A stretch of DNA of 64,000 bases from Nocardioides cavernae. Its GTDB lineage: Bacteria; Actinomycetota; Actinomycetes; Propionibacteriales; Nocardioidaceae. This document shows, piece after piece, positions 36,327-44,866 of the stretch. A program made the position numbers and the translations under genes. The DNA lies in contig NZ_JACCBW010000001.1 of assembly GCF_013410035.1 (NCBI RefSeq), positions 806,001 through 870,000 on the forward strand, read 5' to 3'. The stretch's first letter is position 1. Each line of letters opens with the position of its first letter. The notes beneath the pieces are model-generated. The model worked only from the letters and a program-made list of their open reading frames with translations. It was not told where the DNA came from and did no database searches.

Positions 36327-36353
36327 TCAAGACCGCTCGAAATTTAACGATCG
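36327..36353 (+). promoter_or_regulatory. Possible FliA/WhiG-type promoter
   Basis: TCAAG (36327-36331), 16 bases, CGATCG (36348-36353) lies in an AT-richer gap. The layout resembles sigma-28-type promoters (TCAA/TAAA, 15-16 bases, GCCGATAA-like). It precedes the 75-residue ORF by about 80 bases. Weak match. Confidence 0.3.
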
Positions 36354-36433
36354 CCATTGTTCGCGGCCGACCGCCCGCACACCATGGAGCCACGACGGCT
36401 CATGGGGGAGCCGGTCACCGAGAGGGGTGCGCG

Positions 36434-36661
36434 ATGTTTTCTCTGATGATCCACGTCTGCCTGCAGACCGCCGGCGCACCCACCAACGAGGGCCACGAGG
36501 TCGGCGAGCGCTGGGTGTGCTCGTGCGGGGACAACTTCGTCTACCGCGAGGGCTTCAACCGCGCCGGCTACGAGAGCCTCGAGTGGTGGCCCGCCCCGGC
36601 GATCCCCCAGCCCCGCAAGCCCGTGCTCCGCGGGCTCCTGTTCGGCCCGCGCAAGGGCTGA
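36434..36661 (+). CDS. Small protein with CxC motif, unknown function
   Basis: The ORF has 75 residues and begins MFSLMIHVCLQTAG. It contains GERWVCSCGDNFVYREGFNR, possibly part of a small metal- or fold-stabilising Cys site, but only three cysteines are present. It ends in a basic Pro/Arg tail. A GAGAGGGG site precedes the ATG. It has an unusual AT-rich upstream region with a possible alternative-sigma promoter, and a strong hairpin follows it. I do not recognise the family. Confidence 0.6.
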   Translation: MFSLMIHVCLQTAGAPTNEGHEVGERWVCSCGDNFVYREGFNRAGYESLEWWPAPAIPQPRKPVLRGLLFGPRKG

Positions 36662-36678
36662 GCCCCACGTTCCGACGC

Positions 36679-36703
36679 CCCCGCCCGACCCCATCGGGCG
36701 GGG
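36679..36703. terminator. Bidirectional terminator hairpin
   Basis: CCCCGCCCGA (36679-36688) pairs perfectly with TCGGGCGGGG (36694-36703) around loop CCCCA, between convergent genes. Confidence 0.7.
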
Positions 36704-36718
36704 TCGTGGCGCGCCCGC

Positions 36719-37330
36719 TCACCAGGAGCCGGGGAAGCGGTTCGAGCTGACGACCGCGAACGCCCCGACCAGCACGGCGACGCCCGTCGCGATCAGCAGC
36801 ATCTGGCCGACGTGGCGACGGCCCGGGACGACGAGCAGGCCGAGGCCGGCGAGCAGCACGAGTCCCGGCAGCACCCACGCCGGGACCACGGCGGACAGCA
36901 GGCCGGTGACGAGGGCGAGCCCCACGCCGACCACCACCGCCTGCCACGTCTGCACCGGGCGCGCACCCCGCGGCAGCCCCACCTCGGTGACCGGACCACC
37001 CTCGGCGAGCTGGTCGGGCGCGAGCACCCGCAGCAGCAGGGTGATCGTCGCGGGGTCGGCCACCACCGCCACGTCGCGGAAACGGTCCTCCACCGCGTGA
37101 CGGCGTACGGCCTCGTCGAGCCGGTGTCCGCGGTCGACCCCCGGATAGCTGACCGGGGCGAGCACCACCTCCGGCACGGCGTCGCGCCCCAGTGCCTGCA
37201 CCACGCGCTTGGCCTCCCCCGTGGGCGCGGTCAGGACGACCGCCGACGGTCCCAACCGCTCCCGGACGCGACCGAGGTCGGCGGTGCCCGCCCGCGTGCT
37301 CACCACGAGGATGCGCTGGTAGTCGCTCAC
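36719..37330 (-). CDS. Membrane-anchored protein of unknown function
   Basis: The protein has 203 residues. The first 130 look like a soluble alpha/beta domain (QRILVVSTRAGTADLGRVRE, AVVLTAPTGEAKRVVQALG, VAVVADPATITLLLR), reminiscent of a universal-stress or Rossmann-like fold. The last 70 form three hydrophobic helices (about 130-150, 153-166, 173-192). The start is GTG at 37330 with TACCGT seven bases upstream. It is divergent from peptidase E with a 44-base gap. I do not recognise a family. Confidence 0.6.
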   Translation of the reverse strand: MSDYQRILVVSTRAGTADLGRVRERLGPSAVVLTAPTGEAKRVVQALGRDAVPEVVLAPVSYPGVDRGHRLDEAVRRHAVEDRFRDVAVVADPATITLLLRVLAPDQLAEGGPVTEVGLPRGARPVQTWQAVVVGVGLALVTGLLSAVVPAWVLPGLVLLAGLGLLVVPGRRHVGQMLLIATGVAVLVGAFAVVSSNRFPGSW

Positions 37331-37374
37331 GCCTCCGACGGTAGTCCTGCGTCGGCCTCTGCGACGATGCGGGG

Positions 37375-38031
37375 ATGAAGCTGCTGCTCACCTCGGGAGG
37401 CGTGACGAACGCCAGCATCAGGGACGCCCTCGTCGACCTGCTGGGCAAGCCGGTCGAGCGCTCGAGGGCGCTCGCCGTCCCGACGGCGCAGTGGGGACAC
37501 CCGATGTGCGGGCCGGTGGGCGCGCGCGACTTCCTCCTCGACCGCACCCCACCCACCATGACCGGCCTCGGCTGGGCATCCGTCGGGATGCTCGAGCTCA
37601 CCGCGCTGGCGAGCATCGACCCCGGCCGCTGGGTGCCCTGGGTGACGGAGGCGGACGTCCTGCTCGTCGACGGCGGCGAGGCGACCTACCTCGCCCACTG
37701 GGTGCGCGAGTCCGGTCTCGAGGCCCTCCTGCCCGAGCTGACCGACACGGTCTGGGTCGGCGTGAGCGCCGGCAGCATGGTCCTGACGCCCCGCATCGGC
37801 GAGCTCTTCGTCGAGTGGCGCCCGGAGGACGGGGACGCGACGCTCGGGGTCGTCGACTTCTCGATCTTCCCGCACGTCGGGCTCTTCCCGGACAACACGA
37901 TGGAGGCGGCCACCCAGTGGGCTGCCGGGCTCGGGAACCCGGCGTACGCCCTCGACGAGGAGTCCGCCGTGCTCGTCGACGGCGACCGGGTCGAGGTCGT
38001 GTCCGAGGGCGAGTGGCGGCACTTCGCATGA
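37375..38031 (+). CDS. Peptidase E-like protein (class I glutamine-amidotransferase fold, S51)
   Basis: The 218-residue protein matches the dipeptidase E/S51 family: KLLLTSGGVTNASI at the N-terminus, DVLLVDGGEATYL, and the nucleophile elbow VGVSAGSMVL with its Ser. Members cleave Asp-X dipeptides, or in related branches cyanophycin dipeptides. The histidine of the triad may be the one in FPHVGLFPD. GACGAT six bases upstream of the ATG suggests a leaderless start. It overlaps the next gene by four bases (ATGA), so it is coupled to a D-amino-acid-type enzyme. Confidence 0.82.
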   Translation: MKLLLTSGGVTNASIRDALVDLLGKPVERSRALAVPTAQWGHPMCGPVGARDFLLDRTPPTMTGLGWASVGMLELTALASIDPGRWVPWVTEADVLLVDGGEATYLAHWVRESGLEALLPELTDTVWVGVSAGSMVLTPRIGELFVEWRPEDGDATLGVVDFSIFPHVGLFPDNTMEAATQWAAGLGNPAYALDEESAVLVDGDRVEVVSEGEWRHFA

Positions 38032-39110
38032 GCGCGGGCTCGCCGACGCCCGAGCCGCCGACGCCCGCCCTCCCGACGCCCTACCTGCGTGTCGACGTCG
38101 ACCGGCTCCGGGCCAACGTCGAGCGCGCCGCCGGGGCCGCGGCGACGGCGGGCGTCGCGCTGCGGCCGCACGCCAAGACCCACAAGTCGGTCGACGTCGC
38201 CCGCCTCCAGCTCGAGGCCGGCGCGGCGGGTCTCACCGTCGCGACCGTCGGCGAGGCGGAGGCGTTCGCCGAGGCCGGAGTCGGTGACCTCTTCGTCGCC
38301 TACCCGCTGTGGCTCACCGACGCGCTCGCCGACCGGCTCCGGGCGCTGGCCGACGCCGGCGTGCGCCTCGCGATCGGCGTCGACTCCGTCCGCGGCGCGC
38401 AGTCGGCCGGACGCCTGCTCGCCGGGTCGGGCGTCGAGGTCGTGGTGGAGGTCGACTCGGGCCACCACCGCAGCGGCTGCGACCCACGGCTCGCCGGTGA
38501 CGTCGCAGCGGCAGCGGCCGGCGCGATCGGCGTGCGCGGGGTCTTCACCTTCCCCGGCCACTCCTACTCCCCCGACGGCCGCGCGAGCGCCGCCCGCGAC
38601 GAGGCGCAGGCCCTCGCCACCGCCCGCGCCTCCCTCGAGTCCGCCGGCCTGGCGGTCGCCGTCGCCAGCGGCGGATCCACCCCGTCCCTCGCGCACACCG
38701 AGACGACGGTGCTGGACGAGGTCCGCCCCGGCGTCTACGTCTTCGGCGACGCGCAGCAGTGGGAGCTCGGCTCGATGCCGGCCGACGACATCGCCCTCAC
38801 CGCGGTCGCGACCGTGGTGAGCCACGCCGGCGGACGCCTCGTCCTCGACGCCGGCTCCAAGGTGCTCGGGGCGGACCGCGCGGCGTACGCCACGGGGTTC
38901 GGCCGGCTCCTCGAGCACCCCGACGCGCGGCTCGTGCAGCTCTCGGAGCACCATGCCGTCGCCGAGCTCCCCGGGCCCCTGCCCGCCCTCGGCAGCCGCG
39001 TCCTCGTGGTGCCCAACCACTGCTGCACGGCGGTGAACCTCGCCGACGTGCTGGTGCCGACGGTGGGCGGCACGCCGTGGCCGGTCACCGCGCGGGGGCG
39101 CAACGGCTGA
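38028..39110 (+). CDS. D-threonine aldolase / D-serine dehydratase-like PLP enzyme
   Basis: This fold-type III PLP protein of 360 residues has the PLP lysine in LRPHAKTHKS, a barrel (VVVEVDSGHHRSG; GVFTFPGHSYS), the phosphate loop VASGGSTPS, and a C-terminal metal site formed by SEHHAV and PNHCCTAVNL, as in D-threonine aldolases and eukaryotic-type D-serine dehydratases (DSD1 family). It probably acts on a D-hydroxy-amino acid with a divalent metal. Translation is coupled to peptidase E, so a joint peptide/D-amino-acid salvage role is possible but unproven. Confidence 0.85.
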   Translation: MSAGSPTPEPPTPALPTPYLRVDVDRLRANVERAAGAAATAGVALRPHAKTHKSVDVARLQLEAGAAGLTVATVGEAEAFAEAGVGDLFVAYPLWLTDALADRLRALADAGVRLAIGVDSVRGAQSAGRLLAGSGVEVVVEVDSGHHRSGCDPRLAGDVAAAAAGAIGVRGVFTFPGHSYSPDGRASAARDEAQALATARASLESAGLAVAVASGGSTPSLAHTETTVLDEVRPGVYVFGDAQQWELGSMPADDIALTAVATVVSHAGGRLVLDAGSKVLGADRAAYATGFGRLLEHPDARLVQLSEHHAVAELPGPLPALGSRVLVVPNHCCTAVNLADVLVPTVGGTPWPVTARGRNG

Positions 39111-39188
39111 CCTGCCCTTCCCGACCGCGGCGCAGGCGCGGCAGACTGGGCGCGTCCGGTCGAGCACCCCACCCCGAGGAGCCGTCGC

Positions 39189-39797
39189 ATGCCCGTCACC
39201 CGTGGCTTCCAGCGTCGCCGTCCCGAGCCCGAGCGCGGTCGGCTGCCACCCGGCCAGTACGACACCGGGTCGTCGTGGCCGGTGCTGACCGCCGAGGCCA
39301 CGCCGCAGCAGCCGGCCGAGGCGTGGCAGCTCACTGTCGACGGACTGGTCGACTCGCCCCACACGTGGAGCTGGTCGGAGATCCGCGCCTTCCCCGGGTC
39401 GACCTACGTCGGGGACATCCACTGCGTCACCACCTGGTCGAAGTTCGACATGACCTTCAGCGGGGTGAGCGTCGACGACCTGCTCGAGGTCGCCTCGCCC
39501 ACCGACGAGGCCGCCTACGTGCTCGCGCACTCCGTCACGGGCTACACCACCAACCTGCCGCTCGCCGACGTCACCGGCGGCAAGGCGTGGGTCGTGTGGG
39601 AGGTCGACGGCAAGCCGCTCCCCCGCCAGCACGGTGGGCCGCTGCGACTGCTGGTGCCGCACCTCTACTTCTGGAAGTCCGCCAAGTGGGTCTCGCGCCT
39701 AAAGCTGATGGCCGAGGACCGCGCGGGCTTCTGGGAGCAGAACGGCTACCACGACCGCGGCGACCCGTGGCTCGAGCAGCGCTACCAGGGCGACTGA
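39189..39797 (+). CDS. Sulfite-oxidase-like molybdopterin oxidoreductase
   Basis: The 202-residue protein contains the oxidoreductase molybdopterin-binding domain of the sulfite oxidase/YedY class. The molybdenum-ligating cysteine is in GDIHCVTTWSK, and the pterin-binding end has RQHGGPLRLLVPHLYFWKSAKWV. It has no Tat signal, so it is probably cytoplasmic, unlike YedY. The next gene, one base away, encodes a flavin reductase that would pass electrons to or from it. Cofactor genes moaC, mog and moeA lie a few kb downstream. The natural substrate is unknown. Confidence 0.9.
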   Translation: MPVTRGFQRRRPEPERGRLPPGQYDTGSSWPVLTAEATPQQPAEAWQLTVDGLVDSPHTWSWSEIRAFPGSTYVGDIHCVTTWSKFDMTFSGVSVDDLLEVASPTDEAAYVLAHSVTGYTTNLPLADVTGGKAWVVWEVDGKPLPRQHGGPLRLLVPHLYFWKSAKWVSRLKLMAEDRAGFWEQNGYHDRGDPWLEQRYQGD

Positions 39798-39798
39798 G

Positions 39799-40500
39799 GT
39801 GGCACCCGCACCGCTCGCCGCGTGGACGGACGGGCGCATCATCGAGAAGGATCACCCGACCGCGCACACCGTCCGGCTGCGCATGCACGTCGACGACCGG
39901 CCCTTCCACCTCCCCGGGCAGCACTACCTGATCCGGCTGCGCGCCCCGGACGGCTACACCGCCCAGCGCTCCTACTCCGTCGCCTCGGACAGCGACGACC
40001 CGCTGCTGGAGTTCCTCGTCGAGCGCCAGCCGGACGGCGAGGTGTCGGAGTTCCTCGCCGACGTCGCGGAGGTCGGCGACGTCCTCGAGCTGCGCGGGCC
40101 GATCGGGCGCTGGTTCGTCTGGGACGGTCGGACCCCCGCGCTGTGCCTGGTCGGCGGCACCGGCGTGGTCCCGGCCGTCGCGATGGCGCGCACCGCGCGC
40201 CGGCTCGGGCGTACGGACCTGCTCCGCATCGCCGCGGTCGGACGGGCGCCGGACGAGCTGGCGTACGCCCCCGAGCTGCAGCGCTACGGCGCCGACCTGG
40301 CCTGGACCCGTGCCGACGTCGACGGACGCGCGCCCGGCGCCTTCACCGCCGACGAGCTCGCGCCGCTCGTGGAGGGGGTCGGGATCGCGTACGCCTGCGG
40401 CTCGGCCAGGTTCGCCTCCTACGCCGAGGAGCTGCTGCTGGCCTGCGGCCTCGACGCCTCGTCGATCCGGGTGGAGCGCTTCGGCCCGACCGGCGACTGA
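39799..40500 (+). CDS. Ferredoxin-NADP reductase-type flavoprotein
   Basis: The 233-residue protein has an N-terminal FAD barrel with AQRSYSVAS (the RxYS flavin motif) and a C-terminal NAD(P) domain with LVGGTGVVPAVAMART, ending in a CGSARF-type motif (YACGSARFASYAE). It starts at a GTG one base after the upstream stop codon, so it is strictly coupled to the molybdopterin enzyme. It is the likely electron partner: NAD(P)H to FAD to molybdenum, or the reverse. No 2Fe-2S domain is present. Confidence 0.9.
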   Translation: MAPAPLAAWTDGRIIEKDHPTAHTVRLRMHVDDRPFHLPGQHYLIRLRAPDGYTAQRSYSVASDSDDPLLEFLVERQPDGEVSEFLADVAEVGDVLELRGPIGRWFVWDGRTPALCLVGGTGVVPAVAMARTARRLGRTDLLRIAAVGRAPDELAYAPELQRYGADLAWTRADVDGRAPGAFTADELAPLVEGVGIAYACGSARFASYAEELLLACGLDASSIRVERFGPTGD

Positions 40501-40567
40501 GCCGGGACGCGCGCTCACCCCGGCGGTCGAGGCGTGGCGGCGCCCCTCGGTCGGTAGCGTGGCGCGC

Positions 40568-40720
40568 ATGACCTCCGAGACGAGCCCGAACCCCGAGTCG
40601 CCCGACCAGGCGAACGCCGCAGACCACGAGGACGCCGACGTCACCGAGCAGCCCGGGCACGGGCAGCCCGCTGGTGCCGGCGACGACGAGGTCTACCCCG
40701 AGGAGTACGAGAACAGCTAG
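40568..40720 (+). CDS. Small acidic protein, unknown function
   Basis: This 50-residue, Asp/Glu/Pro-rich peptide (MTSETSPNPESPDQANAAD... ending YPEEYENS) has no fold signal. It is accepted as a gene because TAGCGT lies seven bases before the ATG, giving a leaderless promoter, and because a strong 15-bp terminator hairpin follows 44 bases after the stop. Composition resembles the acidic protein at 11969-12259. Function unknown. Confidence 0.5.
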   Translation: MTSETSPNPESPDQANAADHEDADVTEQPGHGQPAGAGDDEVYPEEYENS

Positions 40721-40763
40721 GCGCAGCGCTCCGGCCGCGGCACCGTGGGGCGGGCCGGACGCA

Positions 40764-40797
40764 GCACCGCCCGTCACCTGCGGGTGACGGGCGGTGC
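40764..40797. terminator. Strong bidirectional terminator hairpin
   Basis: A 15-bp perfect stem, GCACCGCCCGTCACC (40764-40778) with its complement (40783-40797), closes on a TGCG tetraloop. It lies between the small plus-strand gene and the 3' end of the minus-strand tRNA-Ala. Confidence 0.85.
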
Positions 40798-40803
40798 CGG
40801 TGC

Positions 40804-40878
<75 letters not shown>

Positions 40879-40947
40879 TCCACGCCTCACGGCGCGACGC
40901 CAAGATACACGAGCGGCGAGGGCCTCACCCAATCGCCCCGAGGGACG

Positions 40948-41054
40948 TCCACCCGAGCGCGTGGAACACCATCCGGGCCCGAGCGTGGAGTCGCCCCGAC
41001 GGGCCGGGACTTCCACGCGTACGGGTGGAACACCATCCGGGCCGGGGCGTGGAG
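40948..41054. repeat. Direct repeat, two 43-bp copies at 64-bp spacing
   Basis: Copies at 40948-40990 and 41012-41054 share 37 of 43 bases, including a perfect 19-bp block GTGGAACACCATCCGGGCC. In each, TCCAC and GTGGA form a small hairpin. They lie upstream of tRNA-Ala and downstream of sepX. Confidence 0.85.
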
Positions 41055-41062
41055 CGACGGGC

Positions 41063-41995
41063 TCAGGCGCCGCTGGCGCGCCGGGTCCCGCGGTCGTTCT
41101 CGTCGGCCTCGCGGGCGGTGCGGGCGGACTGCTCGGCCGACCGGGCGAGGGCGGAGTCCTCGTCGTTGCGGCCGCTCGACCAGACGCCGGTGGAGTCGAG
41201 GTCGATCGTGGAGACGGTGCGGCGCTGGGCGGCGGGCTTGCTGACGTAGGTCGGCAGCGTGGTGGGCACCATGTCCCACCCGCCGACCACGGGGACCTCG
41301 CCGGTGAGGACCGCGGGGACGTCGGCGGCCGGCGAGGACTCGACCGACTCGGGGACGGCGGGCACGTCGGGCGTACGCGGCTGCGGCGCGACGGGCAGCT
41401 CGCCGGTGAGGTCGACGTCGTCCGGCTCCTCCTCGACCGCCGGCGGCACGCCGACCTCGATGGCGGAGCGGGTGGCGCGCTGGCGGCGCTCGGCGCGCAC
41501 GGACACGCGGCAGGCGACCAGCCAGGCGACGAGGACGCCGACCGGGACGCCGACCCACGGCCAGCCGACGACGGAGAAGGCGGCGAGGCCGACCACGACG
41601 GCGTTGGCGAGCAGGACGAGGGCCAGGACGTTGCGGCGGCGCCCGGCGGCACGGCGCGCGGAGGCGCGCTCGGCGGCGGGCGAGGGCGTACGCCGCACGG
41701 AGGTGGTGACCTCGCGGGTGACCTCGGTGGTGACGGTGGCGGCGACGACGGGCTCGGGTGCGACGTGGGCCTTGGTCTCGACCGGCGGTCGCAGCGACGC
41801 GCGGATCGGTGAGACGACGAGGCGCGCGTTGCGGCGGTCGACGGGCTCGCGGCGCGCGAGGACGCGCATGGTGTGGGAGAACTTCTCGACCGATCGGCTG
41901 CGGACGACCTCGTCGTGGTGCTTGAGGGCCTTCGGGATCAGGTAGACGGCCCACGCCACGGCAAGGGCGACGAAGATCAGAGCGCTCAGGTCCAC
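41063..41995 (-). CDS. sepX: Divisome membrane protein SepX/GlpR
   Basis: The protein has 310 residues: an N-terminal helix (MDLSALIFVALAVAWAVYLIP), a basic cytoplasmic loop (KALKHHDEVVRSRSVEKFSHTMRVL), two more helices around 130-175, and a long acidic Pro-rich tail. This layout and the place next to moeA/rimJ match Rv0996, SepX of Streptomyces and GlpR of Corynebacterium, the membrane receptor of the gephyrin-like protein Glp. GlpR and Glp act in cell division. The start is GTG with TACGCT six bases upstream (leaderless). Its likely partner Glp is encoded at 43625-44866. Confidence 0.85.
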   Translation of the reverse strand: MDLSALIFVALAVAWAVYLIPKALKHHDEVVRSRSVEKFSHTMRVLARREPVDRRNARLVVSPIRASLRPPVETKAHVAPEPVVAATVTTEVTREVTTSVRRTPSPAAERASARRAAGRRRNVLALVLLANAVVVGLAAFSVVGWPWVGVPVGVLVAWLVACRVSVRAERRQRATRSAIEVGVPPAVEEEPDDVDLTGELPVAPQPRTPDVPAVPESVESSPAADVPAVLTGEVPVVGGWDMVPTTLPTYVSKPAAQRRTVSTIDLDSTGVWSSGRNDEDSALARSAEQSARTAREADENDRGTRRASGA

Positions 41996-42055
41996 GCTCG
42001 AAGCGTAGGAGTGCGCGGCGCGACCGGGGCGGATGTCAAGTGGTGTGTCGCAGAA

Positions 42056-42664
42056 CTACTGGTGTGACTGGTGTGTCTGCAACCGGACGAGCACCCCCTC
42101 GGGGGCCTCCTCGGCCGTGACGGCGAAGATCCGGTGGTCGCGCCAGGCGCCGTCGATGTGCAGGAAGCGCGGGGCGTAGCCGACCTGCTCGAGGCCGAGC
42201 TTCTCCACGACCCGCAGCGAGTTGGTGTTCTCCGGGCGCACGCAGATCTCGATGCGGTGCAGGCCGACCGGGCCGAGGCAGTGGTCGATCACCATGCCGA
42301 CCGCGCGGGGTGCGATGCCGCGACCGGCGACGTCGGCGGAGAGCCAGTAGCCGATCGACCCCCACTGCGCGGAGCCGCGCGCCACGTTGCTCACCGTCAC
42401 CTGGCCGACGAACCGGCCGTCGACCTCGATGACGAACGGCAGGCACTGCCCCCGCTTGGCCTGGTGGAGCAGGGAGCGCGTGACGACGCCGTACGACGAG
42501 GGCCGGGGCGCGGCGCCCGGCGGGACCGTCGCGTCCCAGGGCCGCAGCCAGTCGTGGTTGCGGGCGCGCACGGCCTGCCACTCGTCGGCGTCGGACCTGC
42601 GCAGCGACCGGACCGCGACGCCGGCGGACTCGAGTCGGGCCGGCCAGCCCGGGGCGGAGGACAT
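42056..42664 (-). CDS. rimJ: GNAT-family ribosomal-protein acetyltransferase, RimJ-like
   Basis: The 202-residue protein is an N-acetyltransferase of the RimJ/RimL group: VAVRSLRRSDADEW at the start, the acetyl-CoA region IGYWLSADVAGRGIAPRAVG, and HRIEICVRPENTNSLRVVEKLGL. Homologues acetylate the N-terminus of ribosomal protein S5 or other proteins; the target here is inferred from Rv0995 synteny. It overlaps mog by one base and ends the glp-moaC-mog-rimJ operon. Confidence 0.9.
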   Translation of the reverse strand: MSSAPGWPARLESAGVAVRSLRRSDADEWQAVRARNHDWLRPWDATVPPGAAPRPSSYGVVTRSLLHQAKRGQCLPFVIEVDGRFVGQVTVSNVARGSAQWGSIGYWLSADVAGRGIAPRAVGMVIDHCLGPVGLHRIEICVRPENTNSLRVVEKLGLEQVGYAPRFLHIDGAWRDHRIFAVTAEEAPEGVLVRLQTHQSHQ

Positions 42665-43140
42665 CAGTGGTCGCTCCCGACGACCTGCTCCACGGCGTGC
42701 CCGATCACCGGCTCGAGGACGCCGAGCGCGTCCTTGACCCCGCCGCGCGAGCCGGGCAGGTTGACCACCAGGCAGTCGCCGGCGAGCCCGGCGAGGCCGC
42801 GCGACAGCATCGCGGTGGGCACGCCCTTCGCGGCGCCGGCCGCGCGGATCGCCTCGGCGATGCCGGGCACGAGCCGGTCGAGCAGCGGCGCGGTCACCTC
42901 CGGGGTGCGGTCGGTCGGGGTGAGGCCGGTGCCGCCCGTGGTCAGGACGACCCGGGCGCCCGCGGCGACGGCAGCGGCGATCGCCTCGCCGACCGGCGCA
43001 CCGTCCGGCACAACGACGGGGTCACCGCAGGCGAAGCCCAGCCCGCGCAGCCACTCGGCCAGGAGCGGACCGGTCTCGTCGGCGTAGACCCCGGCCGCGG
43101 CGCGGTTGGAGGCGACCACGACGTCCGCGCGCAGGCTCAT
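42664..43140 (-). CDS. mog: Molybdopterin adenylyltransferase-like protein (Mog/MoaB family)
   Basis: This 158-residue MogA/MoaB-fold protein adenylylates molybdopterin before metal insertion. It has [22 protein letters not shown], the [15 protein letters not shown] motif, and [17 protein letters not shown], which matches the family end motif. It overlaps moaC by four bases and rimJ by one, so expression is tightly coupled. Confidence 0.93.
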   Translation of the reverse strand: MSLRADVVVASNRAAAGVYADETGPLLAEWLRGLGFACGDPVVVPDGAPVGEAIAAAVAAGARVVLTTGGTGLTPTDRTPEVTAPLLDRLVPGIAEAIRAAGAAKGVPTAMLSRGLAGLAGDCLVVNLPGSRGGVKDALGVLEPVIGHAVEQVVGSDH

Positions 43141-43625
43141 CGCGCCCAGTCCCCCGACCGCCCGCCGGACTTGGACTCGACCCGGACGTCGGTGATGACG
43201 GCGCCCTTGTCGACGGCCTTGACCATGTCGACGACCGTCAGCGCGGCGACGGAGACGGCCGTCAGGGCCTCCATCTCGACGCCGGTCCGGTCGGTGGTGC
43301 GGACGGTCGCGACGATGTCGACGGACTCGTCGGTGACCTCGAGGTCGACCGTGACGCCGGAGATCGCGAGCGGGTGGCACAGCGGGACGAGCGACGGCGT
43401 CTGCTTGGCCCCCATGATCCCGGCGATGCGGGCCACGGCGAGCGCGTCGCCCTTCGGCACGCCCTCGCCGCGGAGCAGCTCGACGACCGCCGGGCTGACC
43501 AGCACGCGACCGGACGCGGCGGCCGTACGCGTGGTGACGGGCTTGTCGCCCACGTCGACCATGCGGGCCGCGCCGGACTCGTCGACGTGCGTCAGCCGGC
43601 CACCGCCCTCGTGCTGGTCCGGCAT
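43137..43625 (-). CDS. moaC: Cyclic pyranopterin monophosphate synthase accessory protein
   Basis: MoaC makes cyclic pyranopterin monophosphate, the first stable intermediate of molybdenum cofactor. The 162-residue protein has [20 protein letters not shown], the catalytic region [18 protein letters not shown], and the C-terminal [20 protein letters not shown]. Length is normal. The partner MoaA is not in the window. It overlaps glp by one base upstream and mog by four downstream. Confidence 0.97.
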   Translation of the reverse strand: MPDQHEGGGRLTHVDESGAARMVDVGDKPVTTRTAAASGRVLVSPAVVELLRGEGVPKGDALAVARIAGIMGAKQTPSLVPLCHPLAISGVTVDLEVTDESVDIVATVRTTDRTGVEMEALTAVSVAALTVVDMVKAVDKGAVITDVRVESKSGGRSGDWAR

Positions 43626-44866
43626 CAGAACTCCTCGTCGAGCTTGCGGATCGCGACCATCTCGCCCGCCTGGACCGACGTGGTGCCGGCCGGGACCTCG
43701 ATCAGGCAGTTCGCCGCTGCGAGGTCGCCGAGCAGGTGCGAGCCGTGGCCGCCGACCGGCGAGACGAAGGTGCCACCGCGGTCGGTGTCGTGGAGGCCGC
43801 GCACGAGCTGCACCTTGCCGGGCGGCGAGGAGATGCCGTGGGTCAGCCGGGCGCGCGCGGTCGGGCGGGCGTACGGCAGCTTGCCCATCATCCGGCGGAT
43901 CGCGGGCAGCACGAACATCTCGAACGACACGTAGGAGGAGACCGGGTTGCCGGGCAGCGTGAAGACCGGGGTGTCGTCCTCGCCGACCGTGCCGAAGCCC
44001 TGCGGCTTGCCGGGCTGCATGCCGACGCCGCCGAACCACATCGAGCCGTGGTGCGACAGCGACTCCTTCACCACGTCGAAGTCGCCCTCGCTGACGCCTC
44101 CGCTGGTGACGACGAGGTCGGCCCGCACGAGCTGGTCGCTGAGCGCCTCGGTGAAGGCGTGGGCCTCGTCGGGGACGATGCCGACGCGGTACGCGATCGC
44201 TCCCGCGGCGCGCGCGGCGGCGGCGAGGAGGTAGGAGTTGCCGTCGTAGATCGAGTCGTGGCCCAGCGGGGTGCCGGGATCGCGCAGCTCCGAGCCGGTC
44301 GAGATGACGACGACGCGCGGGCGCGGGCGGGTGCGCACGGTCGCCCGCCCGACGGCGGCGAGCATGCCGAGGTGCCGCGGCCCGAGGACGATGCCCTCCT
44401 CGAGGAGCATGTCGCCCTCGGAGATGTCGTCGCCGAGCGGGCGGATGTGCTGCCCGGGCCTGGCGGCGCGGCCGATCCGCACCTGCGCGACCCCGCGGTC
44501 GGTCCACTCGTAGGGGACGACGGTGGTGGCACCGGCGGGGACCGGGGCGCCGGTCATGATCTTGACCGCGGTGCCGGGCGACAGCGCGAGGATGGAGGAC
44601 CTGCCCGCCCCGATCTCCCCGACCACGGGCAGCGTGACCGGGTGCTCCTCGCTGGCGTCGGCCACGTCCTCGGCGACCACGGCGTAGCCGTCCATCGCGG
44701 AGTTGTCGAAGCTCGGCAGCGAGATGGGCGCGACGACGTCCTCGGCGAGCGCGAGCCCGAGCGCCTCCATCAGGGGCTGCGGGAAGGCCGGCAACGGGGA
44801 GACGGTGGCGAGGATGCGCTCGACGTAGTCCTCGACCGGCAGCAGGTCGGGGTGCAGCTCAGCCAT
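43625..44866 (-). CDS. glp: Gephyrin-like molybdotransferase Glp (MoeA family)
   Basis: MoeA inserts molybdate into adenylylated molybdopterin; the actinobacterial copy Glp also binds the cell-division machinery through GlpR. The 413-residue protein has the MoeA domains in order: [41 protein letters not shown], the MPT-binding domain with VVISTGSEL and [13 protein letters not shown], and a C-terminal beta domain. The ATG at 44866 gives the normal [14 protein letters not shown] start and overlaps the upstream gene by eight bases. With sepX/glpR in the same block, the double role is likely but not provable from sequence. Confidence 0.93.
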   Translation of the reverse strand: MAELHPDLLPVEDYVERILATVSPLPAFPQPLMEALGLALAEDVVAPISLPSFDNSAMDGYAVVAEDVADASEEHPVTLPVVGEIGAGRSSILALSPGTAVKIMTGAPVPAGATTVVPYEWTDRGVAQVRIGRAARPGQHIRPLGDDISEGDMLLEEGIVLGPRHLGMLAAVGRATVRTRPRPRVVVISTGSELRDPGTPLGHDSIYDGNSYLLAAAARAAGAIAYRVGIVPDEAHAFTEALSDQLVRADLVVTSGGVSEGDFDVVKESLSHHGSMWFGGVGMQPGKPQGFGTVGEDDTPVFTLPGNPVSSYVSFEMFVLPAIRRMMGKLPYARPTARARLTHGISSPPGKVQLVRGLHDTDRGGTFVSPVGGHGSHLLGDLAAANCLIEVPAGTTSVQAGEMVAIRKLDEEF

